64,000 bases of DNA from Labrys monachus (GTDB lineage Bacteria > Pseudomonadota > Alphaproteobacteria > Rhizobiales > Labraceae): the NCBI RefSeq assembly GCF_030814655.1, contig NZ_JAUSVK010000001.1, positions 6,207,001-6,271,000 on the forward strand, in the 5' to 3' direction. The notes beneath the pieces were generated by a model. It made no database searches, was not told the DNA's origin, and saw only the letters and a list, made by a program, of their open reading frames with translations. The position numbers and the translations under genes were made by a program. Positions 17,001-24,599 of the stretch are shown here, piece by piece (position 1 is the stretch's first letter; the number at the start of each line of letters is the position of its first letter).

Positions 17001-17106
17001 ATGATCGGTCAAGCAAAATCACAGCGGATCCGTGATCCGCTTCATAATTTGATTGAATTTAACACTGGGCAATTTGAACAGACGATGTGGCGCGTTCTAC
17101 AAACCC
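17001..17106 (+). pseudogene. HD-domain phosphohydrolase, 5' part cut off by an insertion sequence
   Basis: The frame reads QRIRDPLHNLIEF followed by FEQTMWRVLQT, the N-terminal signature of SAMHD1/YwfO-type HD phosphohydrolases, and is cut at 17106. An alternative start at ATG 16920 has GGAG six bases upstream. Deleting 17107-18391 plus one copy of the 3-bp duplication joins ...VLQT to RPFQRLRRIRQLG in frame, the expected continuation. Base composition is clearly more AT-rich than in the surrounding genes. Confidence 0.75.
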
Positions 17107-17191
17107 AGAGCTGGCTCGGGAAAAACGGACAGGACCGATAAGTGGAATTTGGCCCTGAACCTGGCATAGGATGCCAAGAACAGGAGCGACG

Positions 17192-17503
17192 ATGACGAGA
17201 CGAGCACGCCGGAACCATGGCCCGGCTTTCAAGGCGAAAGTAGCCTTGGCGGCGATCAAGGGCGAGAAGACGCTGAATGAGTTAGCTCAGCAGTTTGATG
17301 TCCACACCAACCAGATCAGTCAGTGGAAGACACAGCTTCTTGAAGGGGCAACCGGGGTATTCGGTGCGGGTGGCACGGCCGTGCCAGCTTCGTCCGGGGT
17401 TGATGTCAAAACCCTCCATGCCAAGATCGGGGAGTTGACGCTTGAGAATGATTTTTTAGAAGGAGCGCTCACCAAGGCCGGCCTTCTGAGCGCAAGAAAA
17501 TGA
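17192..17503 (+). CDS. IS3-family transposase OrfA
   Basis: About 103 residues from ATG 17192. It has an N-terminal helix-turn-helix (FKAKVALAAIKGEKTLNELA, HTNQISQWKTQL) that binds the IS ends, followed by a leucine-zipper-like segment (LHAKIGELTLENDFLEGAL). Its end overlaps orfB by ATGA at an A-rich stretch (AAGAAAATGA), and orfB lies in the -1 frame. This is the usual arrangement for programmed -1 frameshifting to make the OrfAB transposase. Confidence 0.9.
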   Translation: MTRRARRNHGPAFKAKVALAAIKGEKTLNELAQQFDVHTNQISQWKTQLLEGATGVFGAGGTAVPASSGVDVKTLHAKIGELTLENDFLEGALTKAGLLSARK

Positions 17504-18330
17504 TCGACCGCACGCACGAACTTCCGATCACTCGCCAAGCCAAGGCTTTGGGACTGGCGCGAAGCAGCGTCTACTATCTGCCCCGTCCTGTGCCGCCCGC
17601 CGACCTTACCCTGATGCGGCAGATCGACGAGCTGCACCTTGAGCATCCCTTCGCCGGTTCTCGCATGCTGCAAGGTCTTTTGGCTGCCGATGGGCACCAA
17701 GCCGGACGGTTGCACGTCGCCACGCTGATGAAGCGCATGGGGATAGAGGCAATCTACCGGCGACCGAACACCTCGAAACCAGCGCCGGGACACAAGATCT
17801 ATCCCTATCTCCTGCGCGAACTGCCGGTGACCAAGCCCAATCAGGTCTGGGCGATGGACATCACCTACATCCCGATGCGGCGTGGCTTTGTCTATCTGGC
17901 AGCCGTGGTGGATTGGTTCAGCCGCCGCGTGCTGTCCTGGCGGCTCTCGATCAGCATGGAGGCGGACTTCTGTATCGAGGCGGTCGAGGAGGCTCTGGTG
18001 CGTTATGGCAAGCCGGAAATCTTCAATACCGATCAAGGCAGCCAGTTCACCAGCGAGGCCTTCACCGGCTTGCTGATCAAGAACGACATCAAGATCAGCA
18101 TGGATGGCAGGGGCGCCTGGCGCGACAATGTCTTCGTCGAGAGAATTTGGAGGTCGGTGAAATACGAGGAAGTCTATCTCCACGCCTACGACACGGTGTC
18201 CCAGGCCCGCGCCTCGATCGGCCGATATTTGATTTTCTACAATACCCGCAGACCCCATTCGAGCCTTGACCGGAAGACACCCGATCAGGCCTACTTCAGC
18301 CAGCCAACCCCAATCCCGGCCGCGGCATAA
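17500..18330 (+). CDS. IS3-family transposase OrfB (DDE integrase core)
   Basis: 276 residues with a HTH_21 region (QIDELHLEHPFAGSRML) and an rve integrase core. DDE residues: Asp in VWAMDITYIPM, Asp in IFNTDQGSQFTS, and Glu in NVFVERIWRSVKYEE. The C-terminal YNTRRPHSSLDRKTPDQAY is the standard IS3 ending. The gene appears intact, so the element could still move. Confidence 0.93.
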   Translation: MIDRTHELPITRQAKALGLARSSVYYLPRPVPPADLTLMRQIDELHLEHPFAGSRMLQGLLAADGHQAGRLHVATLMKRMGIEAIYRRPNTSKPAPGHKIYPYLLRELPVTKPNQVWAMDITYIPMRRGFVYLAAVVDWFSRRVLSWRLSISMEADFCIEAVEEALVRYGKPEIFNTDQGSQFTSEAFTGLLIKNDIKISMDGRGAWRDNVFVERIWRSVKYEEVYLHAYDTVSQARASIGRYLIFYNTRRPHSSLDRKTPDQAYFSQPTPIPAAA

Positions 18331-18391
18331 TACGGGCTGAAATCCACTTATCCGGCAGGGCTAAGCTGTCCAAACAAACCGAGCCAACTCT

Positions 18392-19707
18392 CCCGCCCAT
18401 TCCAACGTCTCCGCAGAATTCGCCAGCTTGGTTTTTCAGAATTCGTATTCCCTGGTGCAACTCATACGCGGTTTTCACACTCCGTTGGCGTGTTCCACAT
18501 TGCACGCGCTCTGATGGCAGTAATAGAAAGCGATCCGGCCAACCGAACGCATCAGTCCCTTGTAGCTCTTGCGGCTGCGTTGGTCCACGATCTGGGCCAT
18601 GGGATGTTTAGCCATGCATTTGAAGATATCGGCAAGAGAATTAACCTTCCGATGGCTATACACGAAAATGTAAGCGATGCTCTTGTCCGAGAATCGGAGA
18701 TTTCAGAGGTTCTTAACCGTGAATTGGGTCGCGGCTTTTCGGAAGAAGTGGCCGACGTAATTCGGAACAAAAATCCTGGCAATTTGTTTGATTCTGTTGT
18801 TTCGAGTCAATTCGATGCAGACCGACTAGATTATATGCAACGTGACCGATTGATGACCGGTGTCCAGGGGAGTGGGGTGGATGCAACATGGATCCTCGCT
18901 AATTTGGAAGTAGGCACCGTACGCATTAATGCGGATGAGGAGGAAGCGGGTGAAGTCAAAACACTCGTTCTCGGCCCTAAGGCGTTTCATGCAGCGGAGC
19001 ATTATGTTTTATCACTTTTTCAACTATACCCGAATGTTTATCTACACAAAACAACACGGGGAGCAGAAAAAATATTTTCCTCTCTCATTTTGAAACTTTA
19101 CGGCCTTGTACAAGATGGCCGAAACGATTTGAGTGGCCTACCAGATAACCATCCCATAATTTTATTTCTCTCTAACCCGAATGCTATTGAGAATGCATTA
19201 CTTTTGGATGACGCATTATTTTGGGGAAGTTTGCACTTTCTGTCAAACTCGAAAGATAAGCTCGTCGCGGAATATGCAAGTCGACTTGAGGGCAGACGCT
19301 TACTCAAATGTATCGACGTTCGCAGACAAATTGAGGGTCAAATTCCCGTGAGACGTGGAATGACACCTGAAGATCGACAGGAGCGCGAGGCGAAAATTAC
19401 CATAAAAGTAAAGACGATTATGAAAGAAATCACAGCCAGATCGATAGAACGAGAAAGAAATAAGGAACGACAAATCTTAATTGATGAATATCGGCGATCT
19501 CCTTACAAGAAATTTCAGGATTCTCAAACACCACTGAATCAAATACTGATACGCCATGCAGGCGTGATAGAGGATATGGCTCACCTTTCATCTGTTGTAT
19601 CTGGCGCAGAGTCTTTTGAGGTTAACCGTGCTTACGTTAGCGAGGATGATACTGAAGGTCGCACTATGATCGCAAGCATCATACAGAATTCTGTTGGAGA
19701 AGTCTAA
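18392..19707 (+). pseudogene. HD-domain phosphohydrolase (SAMHD1/YwfO-like), 3' part
   Basis: Continuation of the split gene, about 435 residues. The metal-binding set is visible: His in FPGATHTRFSHSVGV, HD in VHDLGHGMFSHAFE and Asp in FDADRLDYMQRDR. The domain is therefore the dNTPase/phosphohydrolase type. A helical C-terminal half follows, ending with TMIASIIQNSVGEV. A GTG at 18490 could start a shorter product, but it would lack the first metal-ligand histidine and the RIRDP segment, so activity is doubtful unless the IS excises. The stop overlaps the next gene's ATG (TAATG at 19705-19709). Codon use is AT-rich. Confidence 0.8.
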
Positions 19708-20240
19708 TGTCAGCCTATGATCTTCATGAGAGAGCCGCGTCTATTGTTTCGGATGCGGGCGGTGAGCTGATCGGACGCACTCGTCTTCAAAAGGTTGCAT
19801 ATTTAAGCCGGTTAGCTGGTTTTTCTGATGAGTTCGAATTTGAATACCGGCATTATGGCCCATTTAGTGATGACCTCGCAGACGCAATGAAATTGGCAAC
19901 AGGCCTTAAGTTGGTAACGGAAGAGGAGCGTCGGACTGATTGGGGCGGATGGTATTCTGTTTTCACCACAGTTCAGCAAGACGGAGTGAGAAACCTCGAG
20001 CGAGCCAATTTTATTTCTGCCGCAGCCAGAATAGGAGCTATCGAGCTTGAATTGGCAGCTACTGCGGCATTCCTTTTCGAGGTTGAGGGGTTTGGGAAAG
20101 ATGGGAAGGATGACCCCTGGGAAGAGACAGCCCGTCGGAAGCCGGAAAAAGCCGGAAACGGACGCCTTCAAAAAGCTAGGATCGCTTTTCGTAAGCTTAG
20201 AGAGATCCCGACACCTATCCCACTTCCCGAAATTGTATAG
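19707..20240 (+). CDS. YwgA-like/Panacea-type protein, partner of the HD gene
   Basis: 177 residues, translationally coupled to the HD gene by TAATG. The N-terminal 75 residues (RTRLQKVAYLSRLAG, FEFEYRHYGPFSDDLADAM, LKLVTEE) match the winged-helix-like fold shared by Bacillus YwgA and Panacea-type antitoxin domains. The C-terminal 100 residues are unfamiliar. In Bacillus ywfO (HD) and ywgA are neighbours, so the pair appears to be a recurring unit. It may form a nucleotide-hydrolase/controller or defence module; this is inference. Low GC and the neighbouring IS point to horizontal acquisition. Confidence 0.65.
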   Translation: MSAYDLHERAASIVSDAGGELIGRTRLQKVAYLSRLAGFSDEFEFEYRHYGPFSDDLADAMKLATGLKLVTEEERRTDWGGWYSVFTTVQQDGVRNLERANFISAAARIGAIELELAATAAFLFEVEGFGKDGKDDPWEETARRKPEKAGNGRLQKARIAFRKLREIPTPIPLPEIV

Positions 20241-20483
20241 TGCGACATAAGCTCGATTACCGAGACGAGCCCTCGCGGCACCTGTACATCCTCGCGGGAT
20301 CCGCTGTTAGCACCAGCGATATCGATGAAGGTCGAGATAAGGCGCAAATCCTTCAGATGGTAGCGTGAGGCATATTCGTCGCAGGTGAGGAGGCGGCCAA
20401 CTCGGTGCAGGGTAACCAAAAGTTTCGCTGCGACGATGTCGATGCCTCCCTCGTCGCGGCACGCGACCTCTCGCTCCCCCCCC
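20241..20483. other. edge of the AT-rich island; possible gene remnant
   Basis: A minus-strand frame (20168-20419, 83 codons, with LTCDEYASRYHLKDLRLIST) overlaps the end of the YwgA-like gene. It may be the 5' stump of a gene truncated when the island inserted, but I recognise no domain and cannot separate it from chance. Confidence 0.25.
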
Positions 20484-21611
20484 TCACCCCCGCGTCGGAT
20501 CGATCAGGAACTTCTCCCCCGTCGCCTTGCGCTCATAGGCGCGCAGCACGTCCGGCTTCAGGGCCTCGGCGAGGCCGATCACCCGCGTGTAATGGCTCGC
20601 GAAGGTGGTGGTGAGTTCGTCCGCCACCCGCCGGCGCAGCCGGGCCTCGATGTCGGGGCCGGCCTTGCGCAGGAAGGGGAAGAGCAGCCATCCCGAGACG
20701 CTCCACTGGGAGCCGAAGCCGGCGCGGTCGAGCATCGTGGGGCCGGCGGCGAGGCTGCCATAGACGTAGAGCTGCTTGAAGACGTCCGAGCCGTAGCGGC
20801 TATACGCCGTCATCCCGCGCAACGCCACGCGTTCCATGGCCTGGAGGATGTCGCTGCCCAGCGTGCCGCCGCCGGTGGCGTCGAAGGCGATGGTGGCGCC
20901 GGTCGCCTCGATCGCGTCGGCGAGCCTGTCGGCGAAGCCGGGCTCGGTGCTGTCGAGGACATGGGTCGCGCCGATCGCGAGGAGGATGCCGGCCTGGGCC
21001 GGGGACCGCACGATATTGACGAGCGGGATGCCGTCCGCGAGGCAGATCTTCTGCAGCATCTGGCCGAGATTGGAGGCGGCCGCGGTGTGGACGATCGCCT
21101 TATGCCCCTCGCGCCGCGCGGTCTCGACGAAGCCGAGCGCCGTGAGCGGGTTGACGAACATCGAGGCGCCGTCCATGGCGCTGGCGCCGTCGGGCAGCGG
21201 CATGACGTCCTGCGCGCGGATGCGGCGATAATCGGCATACATCGCGCCGCCGAACATGCCGACGCGCCGGCCTTCCAGCGCGCGCGCCTCCCGGCCGGCG
21301 GCGACCATGGTGCCGGCGCCTTCGTTGCCGACCGGCAGCGACTGGCCGAGCCGCCCCCGGATGCCGGGCAGGCGCGCCTCGGGCACCGTCAGCGTGAGCG
21401 ACGGCGTGCCCGCCCCGCCGGTCTCGACGAGCGTCGACACATCCGCCGGCCCGAGCAGCAGGCCGATGTCGCTGGGATTGAGGGGGGCGGCCTCGACCCG
21501 GACGATCACCTCGTCATCGCCGGGATCGCCGACCGCGACCTCCTCCAGCGATAGCGTGAGCGTGCCGTCCTCGCGGATGGTCGAGCGCATCTGGCGTCCG
21601 GTGCGTGTCAT
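20484..21611 (-). CDS. zinc-type alcohol dehydrogenase-like (MDR superfamily) oxidoreductase
   Basis: 375 residues from ATG 21611, with GAGGAAACG as ribosome site. The N-terminal GroES-like domain includes EAAPLNPSDIGLLLG and LPVGNEGAGTMVAAG. The Rossmann domain includes IVHTAAASNLGQMLQKICL and FDATGGGTLGSDILQAM. The catalytic zinc ligands of classical ADHs are not evident, so it is more like the quinone oxidoreductase or enoyl reductase branch using NADPH. Its stop side borders the AT-rich island. The substrate is unknown. Confidence 0.85.
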   Translation of the reverse strand: MTRTGRQMRSTIREDGTLTLSLEEVAVGDPGDDEVIVRVEAAPLNPSDIGLLLGPADVSTLVETGGAGTPSLTLTVPEARLPGIRGRLGQSLPVGNEGAGTMVAAGREARALEGRRVGMFGGAMYADYRRIRAQDVMPLPDGASAMDGASMFVNPLTALGFVETARREGHKAIVHTAAASNLGQMLQKICLADGIPLVNIVRSPAQAGILLAIGATHVLDSTEPGFADRLADAIEATGATIAFDATGGGTLGSDILQAMERVALRGMTAYSRYGSDVFKQLYVYGSLAAGPTMLDRAGFGSQWSVSGWLLFPFLRKAGPDIEARLRRRVADELTTTFASHYTRVIGLAEALKPDVLRAYERKATGEKFLIDPTRG

Positions 21612-21626
21612 GGTCGTTTCCTCTCG

Positions 21627-21682
21627 GGCCAAACGGGATGGCGGAAGAGCGTAGACCCTGGGACCGCAGGCTTCCAGCCTGC
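21627..21682. repeat. repeat family E, copy 1
   Basis: It reads GGCCAAACGGGATGGCGGAA, GAGCGTAGACCCTGGGACC, then GCAGGCTTCCAGCCTGC, a palindrome. The same string occurs at the 3' end of mutS (58274-58332). Shorter copies lie at 33250-33275, 44777-44810 and 58346-58378. Confidence 0.75.
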
Positions 21683-21716
21683 CCTTTCCTGAACCGTCGC
21701 GTTTCCAAGAGCAGGC

Positions 21717-21990
21717 GGGACGCCCATATGCGCTAACATAACGGAAATACCCGCCTTCTCCCGGTTCGGGACACCGCATTTCCTTTGGAAATGCTTGAGG
21801 TCCCGGCAGGGGGATGAGGGTCTAAACTTCAACGCAGATAGCTCAATAGTCGCGCTGGAATTGCAGAAGTCCAGACCCTCATCCGGCGCTTCGCGCCACC
21901 CCCAGCATTTCCGCAGGAAATGCGAAGTCCCGCATGGGAGAAGGAAAATCGCGCTATTGTCGGCAAAGTTAGCGCATATGGGCGGGACGC
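21717..21990. repeat. large nested inverted repeat (family A, two-armed copy)
   Basis: CCCATATGCGCTAAC (from about 21722) is exactly inverted as GTTAGCGCATATGGG near 21968-21982. Inside are mirrored arms: CCTTCTCCCGG, GCATTTCC/GGAAATGC, and GATGAGGGTCTAAAC against AGACCCTCATC. The centre is a spacer of about 45 bp. No gene is present in this gap of about 400 bp. Confidence 0.75.
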
Positions 21991-22020
21991 CTGCGGTCCC
22001 GGGGCACGACGGGCCTCGTC

Positions 22021-22584
22021 TCACTCCAGGTTGGTGTGGCGGGCGCGCATCGTCTCGGCCGTCTCGCCGAGGCGGTCGCGCAGCTTGAGCACGACGATCT
22101 CGAAGACGAGCATCTGCGCCGTCTCGAACAGGGAGCCCATCGGCAGCACGGAGACGGCGCCGCCGCGGTCGTCGGCCATGGTCTGCGCGGGGATGGTGAA
22201 GACGATGTCGGCCGCCTGCGGCGTGCGGCCCTGCGGCTGGGCGGTCACCACCGCGGTGCGGGCGCCGGCCTCCCGCGCCACCTTCATCAGGGCATCGCCG
22301 ATATTCGAGGCGCCCGGCCCCGACGAGACGAACAGGAGGTCGCCCGGGCCGACCGGCGGCACCGTCATGTCGGCGACGACATGCACGTCGAGCCCGAGAT
22401 GGAAGAGCCGCATGGCGAGGCCGCGCATCTGCAGGCCTTCGCGGCCGGCGCCGTAGATGGCGATGCGCCGGGCGGTGGCGAGCGCCTCGATCAGGGCGTC
22501 CGCCGCATCGGCGGGCAAGGCGCGGACGACGGCGGCGAGGTCGTCGAGCGCGCGCAGGGACAAAGCGGGAATTGTATCGGTCAT
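22021..22584 (-). CDS. SIS-domain sugar-phosphate isomerase (HxlB-like)
   Basis: 187 residues, one SIS domain. The sugar-phosphate pocket motifs are RIAIYGAGREGLQMRGLAMR and LLFVSSGPGASNIGDALM. The overall length and the C-terminal GSLFETAQMLVFEIVVLKL fit 6-phospho-3-hexuloisomerase-like proteins. No hexulose-phosphate synthase is adjacent, so the substrate is uncertain. It is divergent from the XRE-cupin regulator. Confidence 0.8.
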   Translation of the reverse strand: MTDTIPALSLRALDDLAAVVRALPADAADALIEALATARRIAIYGAGREGLQMRGLAMRLFHLGLDVHVVADMTVPPVGPGDLLFVSSGPGASNIGDALMKVAREAGARTAVVTAQPQGRTPQAADIVFTIPAQTMADDRGGAVSVLPMGSLFETAQMLVFEIVVLKLRDRLGETAETMRARHTNLE

Positions 22585-22710
22585 GGCGTTTCCGGCAGGG
22601 TTTTGATTCCCGAGGCTATCGCATCCGGCCGGCCTCCGTCATCCCGCGCGGGGGCGAAGGCGGATATTTCCGGGAGGCGGGCCTCCGCTTCGGCCCGGAG
22701 GGGGACGCCG

Positions 22711-22870
22711 TTTTTGGCCCATGACCGTTCAGGATTTGCATTGCCGGGCTTGTCCCCGGCAATCCAGCCGGGCCGGCAGCCCTCATTCGGGACGAAGTCC
22801 GGATACCCGGGACGAGCCCGGGTAGGACAAATTGCGCCTCCCCCCTCTTAATCTCAGCGCCTATGGGCGG
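22711..22870. repeat. repeat family D, copy 1
   Basis: It contains GGCCCATGACCGTTCAGGAT, TTGCCGGGCTTGTCCCCGGCAA, and a hairpin around CCCGGGACGAGCCCGGG. It matches 53587-53710 and 61213-61330. A family C palindrome (GGACGTCCGCGCTCCC) directly follows. The preceding part of the gap (from 22633) starts with GTCATCCCGCGCGGG, a related palindrome. Confidence 0.7.
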
Positions 22871-22907
22871 GGACGTCCGCGCTCCCGCGCATGATCGCGG
22901 ACACCGC

Positions 22908-22934
22908 TTGACTCCAATATAATGGAAATATAAT
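22908..22934 (+). promoter_or_regulatory. sigma-70 promoter of the XRE-cupin gene, near-leaderless
   Basis: TTGACT (22908-22913) and TATAAT (22929-22934) are spaced 15 bp. AATATAAT occurs twice, 11 bp apart (22916-22923, 22927-22934). Transcription would start at about 22941, two bases before ATG 22943, so the mRNA is probably leaderless. The helical-phase repeat could be an operator. Confidence 0.6.
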
Positions 22935-22942
22935 CTCCTATC

Positions 22943-23527
22943 ATGGACAAGGTCACGGATATCGACGCCGATCTCGGCACGCGCATCAAGGCGCTGCGCG
23001 GCGCGCGGCAGCTCTCGATCGAGGCGCTGGCGGCGGCCAGCGGCGTCAGCCGGGCGATGATCTCGCGGATCGAGCGCGGCGAATCGAGCGCCACCGCCCA
23101 GCTCCTCGCCCGGCTCGCCGGCGCGCTCGGCGTCAGCCTCTCCACCCTGTTCGCCGAGCCGAAGGCCGAGGCCTCGCCGCTGGCGCGGCGGGCTGACCAG
23201 CCGCTCTGGCGCGATCCGGCCTCGGGCTATGTCCGCCGCGCCGTCTCCCCGGCGACCGCGACGGGCATCGTCGACCTCGTGGAAGTCGAGCTGCCGGCGG
23301 GGGCGCTGGTGCCCTTCGAGCGCCACGCCGGAGCGGGCTTCGACCAGCTCGTCTGGCTGCGGGAAGGCGAGCTCGTCCTGTCGGTCGACGGCAAGGCCTG
23401 GCCGCTCGCCCCGGGCGACTGCCTGCATATGCGGCTCGACCGGCCGCTGATGTTCCACAATCCCGGCCCTGTGCCGGCCCGCTACGTCGTCGTCCTCTCC
23501 CACGCCCGGCAGGTGCCTCCCCGATGA
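22943..23527 (+). CDS. XRE-family regulator with cupin effector domain
   Basis: 194 residues. Residues 10-68 form a Cro/CI-type HTH (RIKALRGARQLSIEALAAAS, GVSRAMISRIERGESS). Residues about 115-190 are a cupin barrel (FERHAGAGFDQLVWLREGEL, LAPGDCLHMRLDRPLMFHN) likely to bind a small effector. Its stop overlaps the first acetyltransferase gene (ATGA), so regulator and enzymes share a transcript. Confidence 0.9.
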   Translation: MDKVTDIDADLGTRIKALRGARQLSIEALAAASGVSRAMISRIERGESSATAQLLARLAGALGVSLSTLFAEPKAEASPLARRADQPLWRDPASGYVRRAVSPATATGIVDLVEVELPAGALVPFERHAGAGFDQLVWLREGELVLSVDGKAWPLAPGDCLHMRLDRPLMFHNPGPVPARYVVVLSHARQVPPR

Positions 23528-24051
23528 CCGCCATCACCGTCACCATCCCCGGGCCGGACGAGGCCGCGCCGCTGGTGCCCGTCCTCGCCGGCATCCTGAT
23601 CGACTGCGTCGAAGGCGGGGCGTCGGTGTCCTATCTGCCGCCGCTCGACCGGCCGACGGCCGAAGCCTTCTACCGCAAAACGGTGGCGCGGGTGGCGGAC
23701 GGCAGCACCATCCTGTTCGTCGCTCGCCTCGACGGCGAGCCGGTCGGCACGGTGCAGCTCAGCCCGGTGCCGATCCAGAACCAGCCGCACCGGGCCGAGG
23801 TCAACAAGCTGCTGGTGCATCGGCGCGGACGCGGGCGCGGCGTCGCCCATGCCCTGATGGCGGCGCTGGAGCGGGAGGCGCGGGCGCTCGGCCGTCCGCT
23901 GCTCAGCCTCGACACCACCGCCGGATCGCCCGCCGAACGGCTCTACGAGAAGCTCGGCTGGCAGCGCCTCGGCGTCATGCCGCGGCACGCCTTGCTGGCG
24001 CCGGGCGTCTTCTCCGACACCACGTTCTTCTGGAAGGATCTCACGGCATGA
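23524..24051 (+). CDS. GNAT-family N-acetyltransferase
   Basis: 175 residues with the GNAT fold. The acetyl-CoA pyrophosphate loop is HRRGRGRGVAHALM (about residues 98-111), following VNKLLVH on strand beta-4, and LSLDTTAGSPAERLYEKLGW is motif B. It overlaps the upstream regulator and the downstream acetyltransferase by ATGA. The acceptor amine is unknown. Confidence 0.88.
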   Translation: MTAITVTIPGPDEAAPLVPVLAGILIDCVEGGASVSYLPPLDRPTAEAFYRKTVARVADGSTILFVARLDGEPVGTVQLSPVPIQNQPHRAEVNKLLVHRRGRGRGVAHALMAALEREARALGRPLLSLDTTAGSPAERLYEKLGWQRLGVMPRHALLAPGVFSDTTFFWKDLTA

Positions 24052-24542
24052 CCATCCGCAGCGCGACCGAGGCCGACCTGCCGGCCATCCTCGCCATCTA
24101 CAACGACGCCGTGCTCCATTCGACGGCGATCTGGAACTGGACCGTCGCCGACCTCGCCAACCGGCAGGCCTGGTTCGAGGCGCGGCGGGCGCAGGCCTAT
24201 CCCGTCCTCGTCGCCGAGGAGGAGGGGGCGGTGCTCGGCTATGCCAGCTATGGCGACTGGCGCCCCTTCGACGGCTACCGCTACACGGTGGAGCATTCGG
24301 TCTATGTCGCCGAGCCCGCCCGCGGCCGGGGCATCGGCCGCGCCCTGCTCGCCGCGCTGATCGCGGCGGCGACAGCGGGCGGCAAGCATGTCATGCTCGG
24401 CGGCATCGACGCCGCCAACGAGGCCTCGCTCGCCCTGCACCGGCGCCTCGGCTTCGTCGAGACCGGGCGCATGCCGCAGGTCGGCCAGAAATTCGGGCGC
24501 TGGCTCGATCTCGTCTTCATGCAGAAGATGCTGGAGGGATAG
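24048..24542 (+). CDS. GNAT-family N-acetyltransferase, phosphinothricin/methionine-sulfoximine type
   Basis: 164 residues. TIRSATEADLPAILAIYNDA at the N-terminus, EHSVYVAEPARGRGIGRALL (acetyl-CoA loop) and GGIDAANEASLALHRRLGF are the pattern of the PAT/MddA subfamily, which N-acetylates phosphinothricin, methionine sulfoximine and related amino-acid analogues. It is translationally coupled to the preceding GNAT gene. Together with the XRE-cupin regulator it forms a three-gene operon, possibly for detoxifying amino compounds. Confidence 0.88.
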   Translation: MTIRSATEADLPAILAIYNDAVLHSTAIWNWTVADLANRQAWFEARRAQAYPVLVAEEEGAVLGYASYGDWRPFDGYRYTVEHSVYVAEPARGRGIGRALLAALIAAATAGGKHVMLGGIDAANEASLALHRRLGFVETGRMPQVGQKFGRWLDLVFMQKMLEG

Positions 24543-24599
24543 GGGCGGCGGGCCTTCCTGCCGGCAAGGCTCTGGCGCCGCGTCCGCCCGGGTGCCATC

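Larger units (their letters stand above)
17107..18391 (+). mobile_element. IS3-family insertion sequence, 1285 bp, complete
   Basis: It contains orfA and orfB of the IS3 type in overlapping frames. Ends: AGAGCTGGCTCGG at 17107-17119 against the inverse of CCGAGCCAACTCT at 18379-18391 (12 of 13 match). A second inverted block follows inside, with GATAAGTGGA at 17137-17146 and its inverse around 18343-18352. It is flanked by CCC on both sides (17104-17106 and 18392-18394), a 3-bp target duplication typical of IS3. Precise removal restores the interrupted HD gene in frame, so these boundaries are well supported. Confidence 0.88.
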
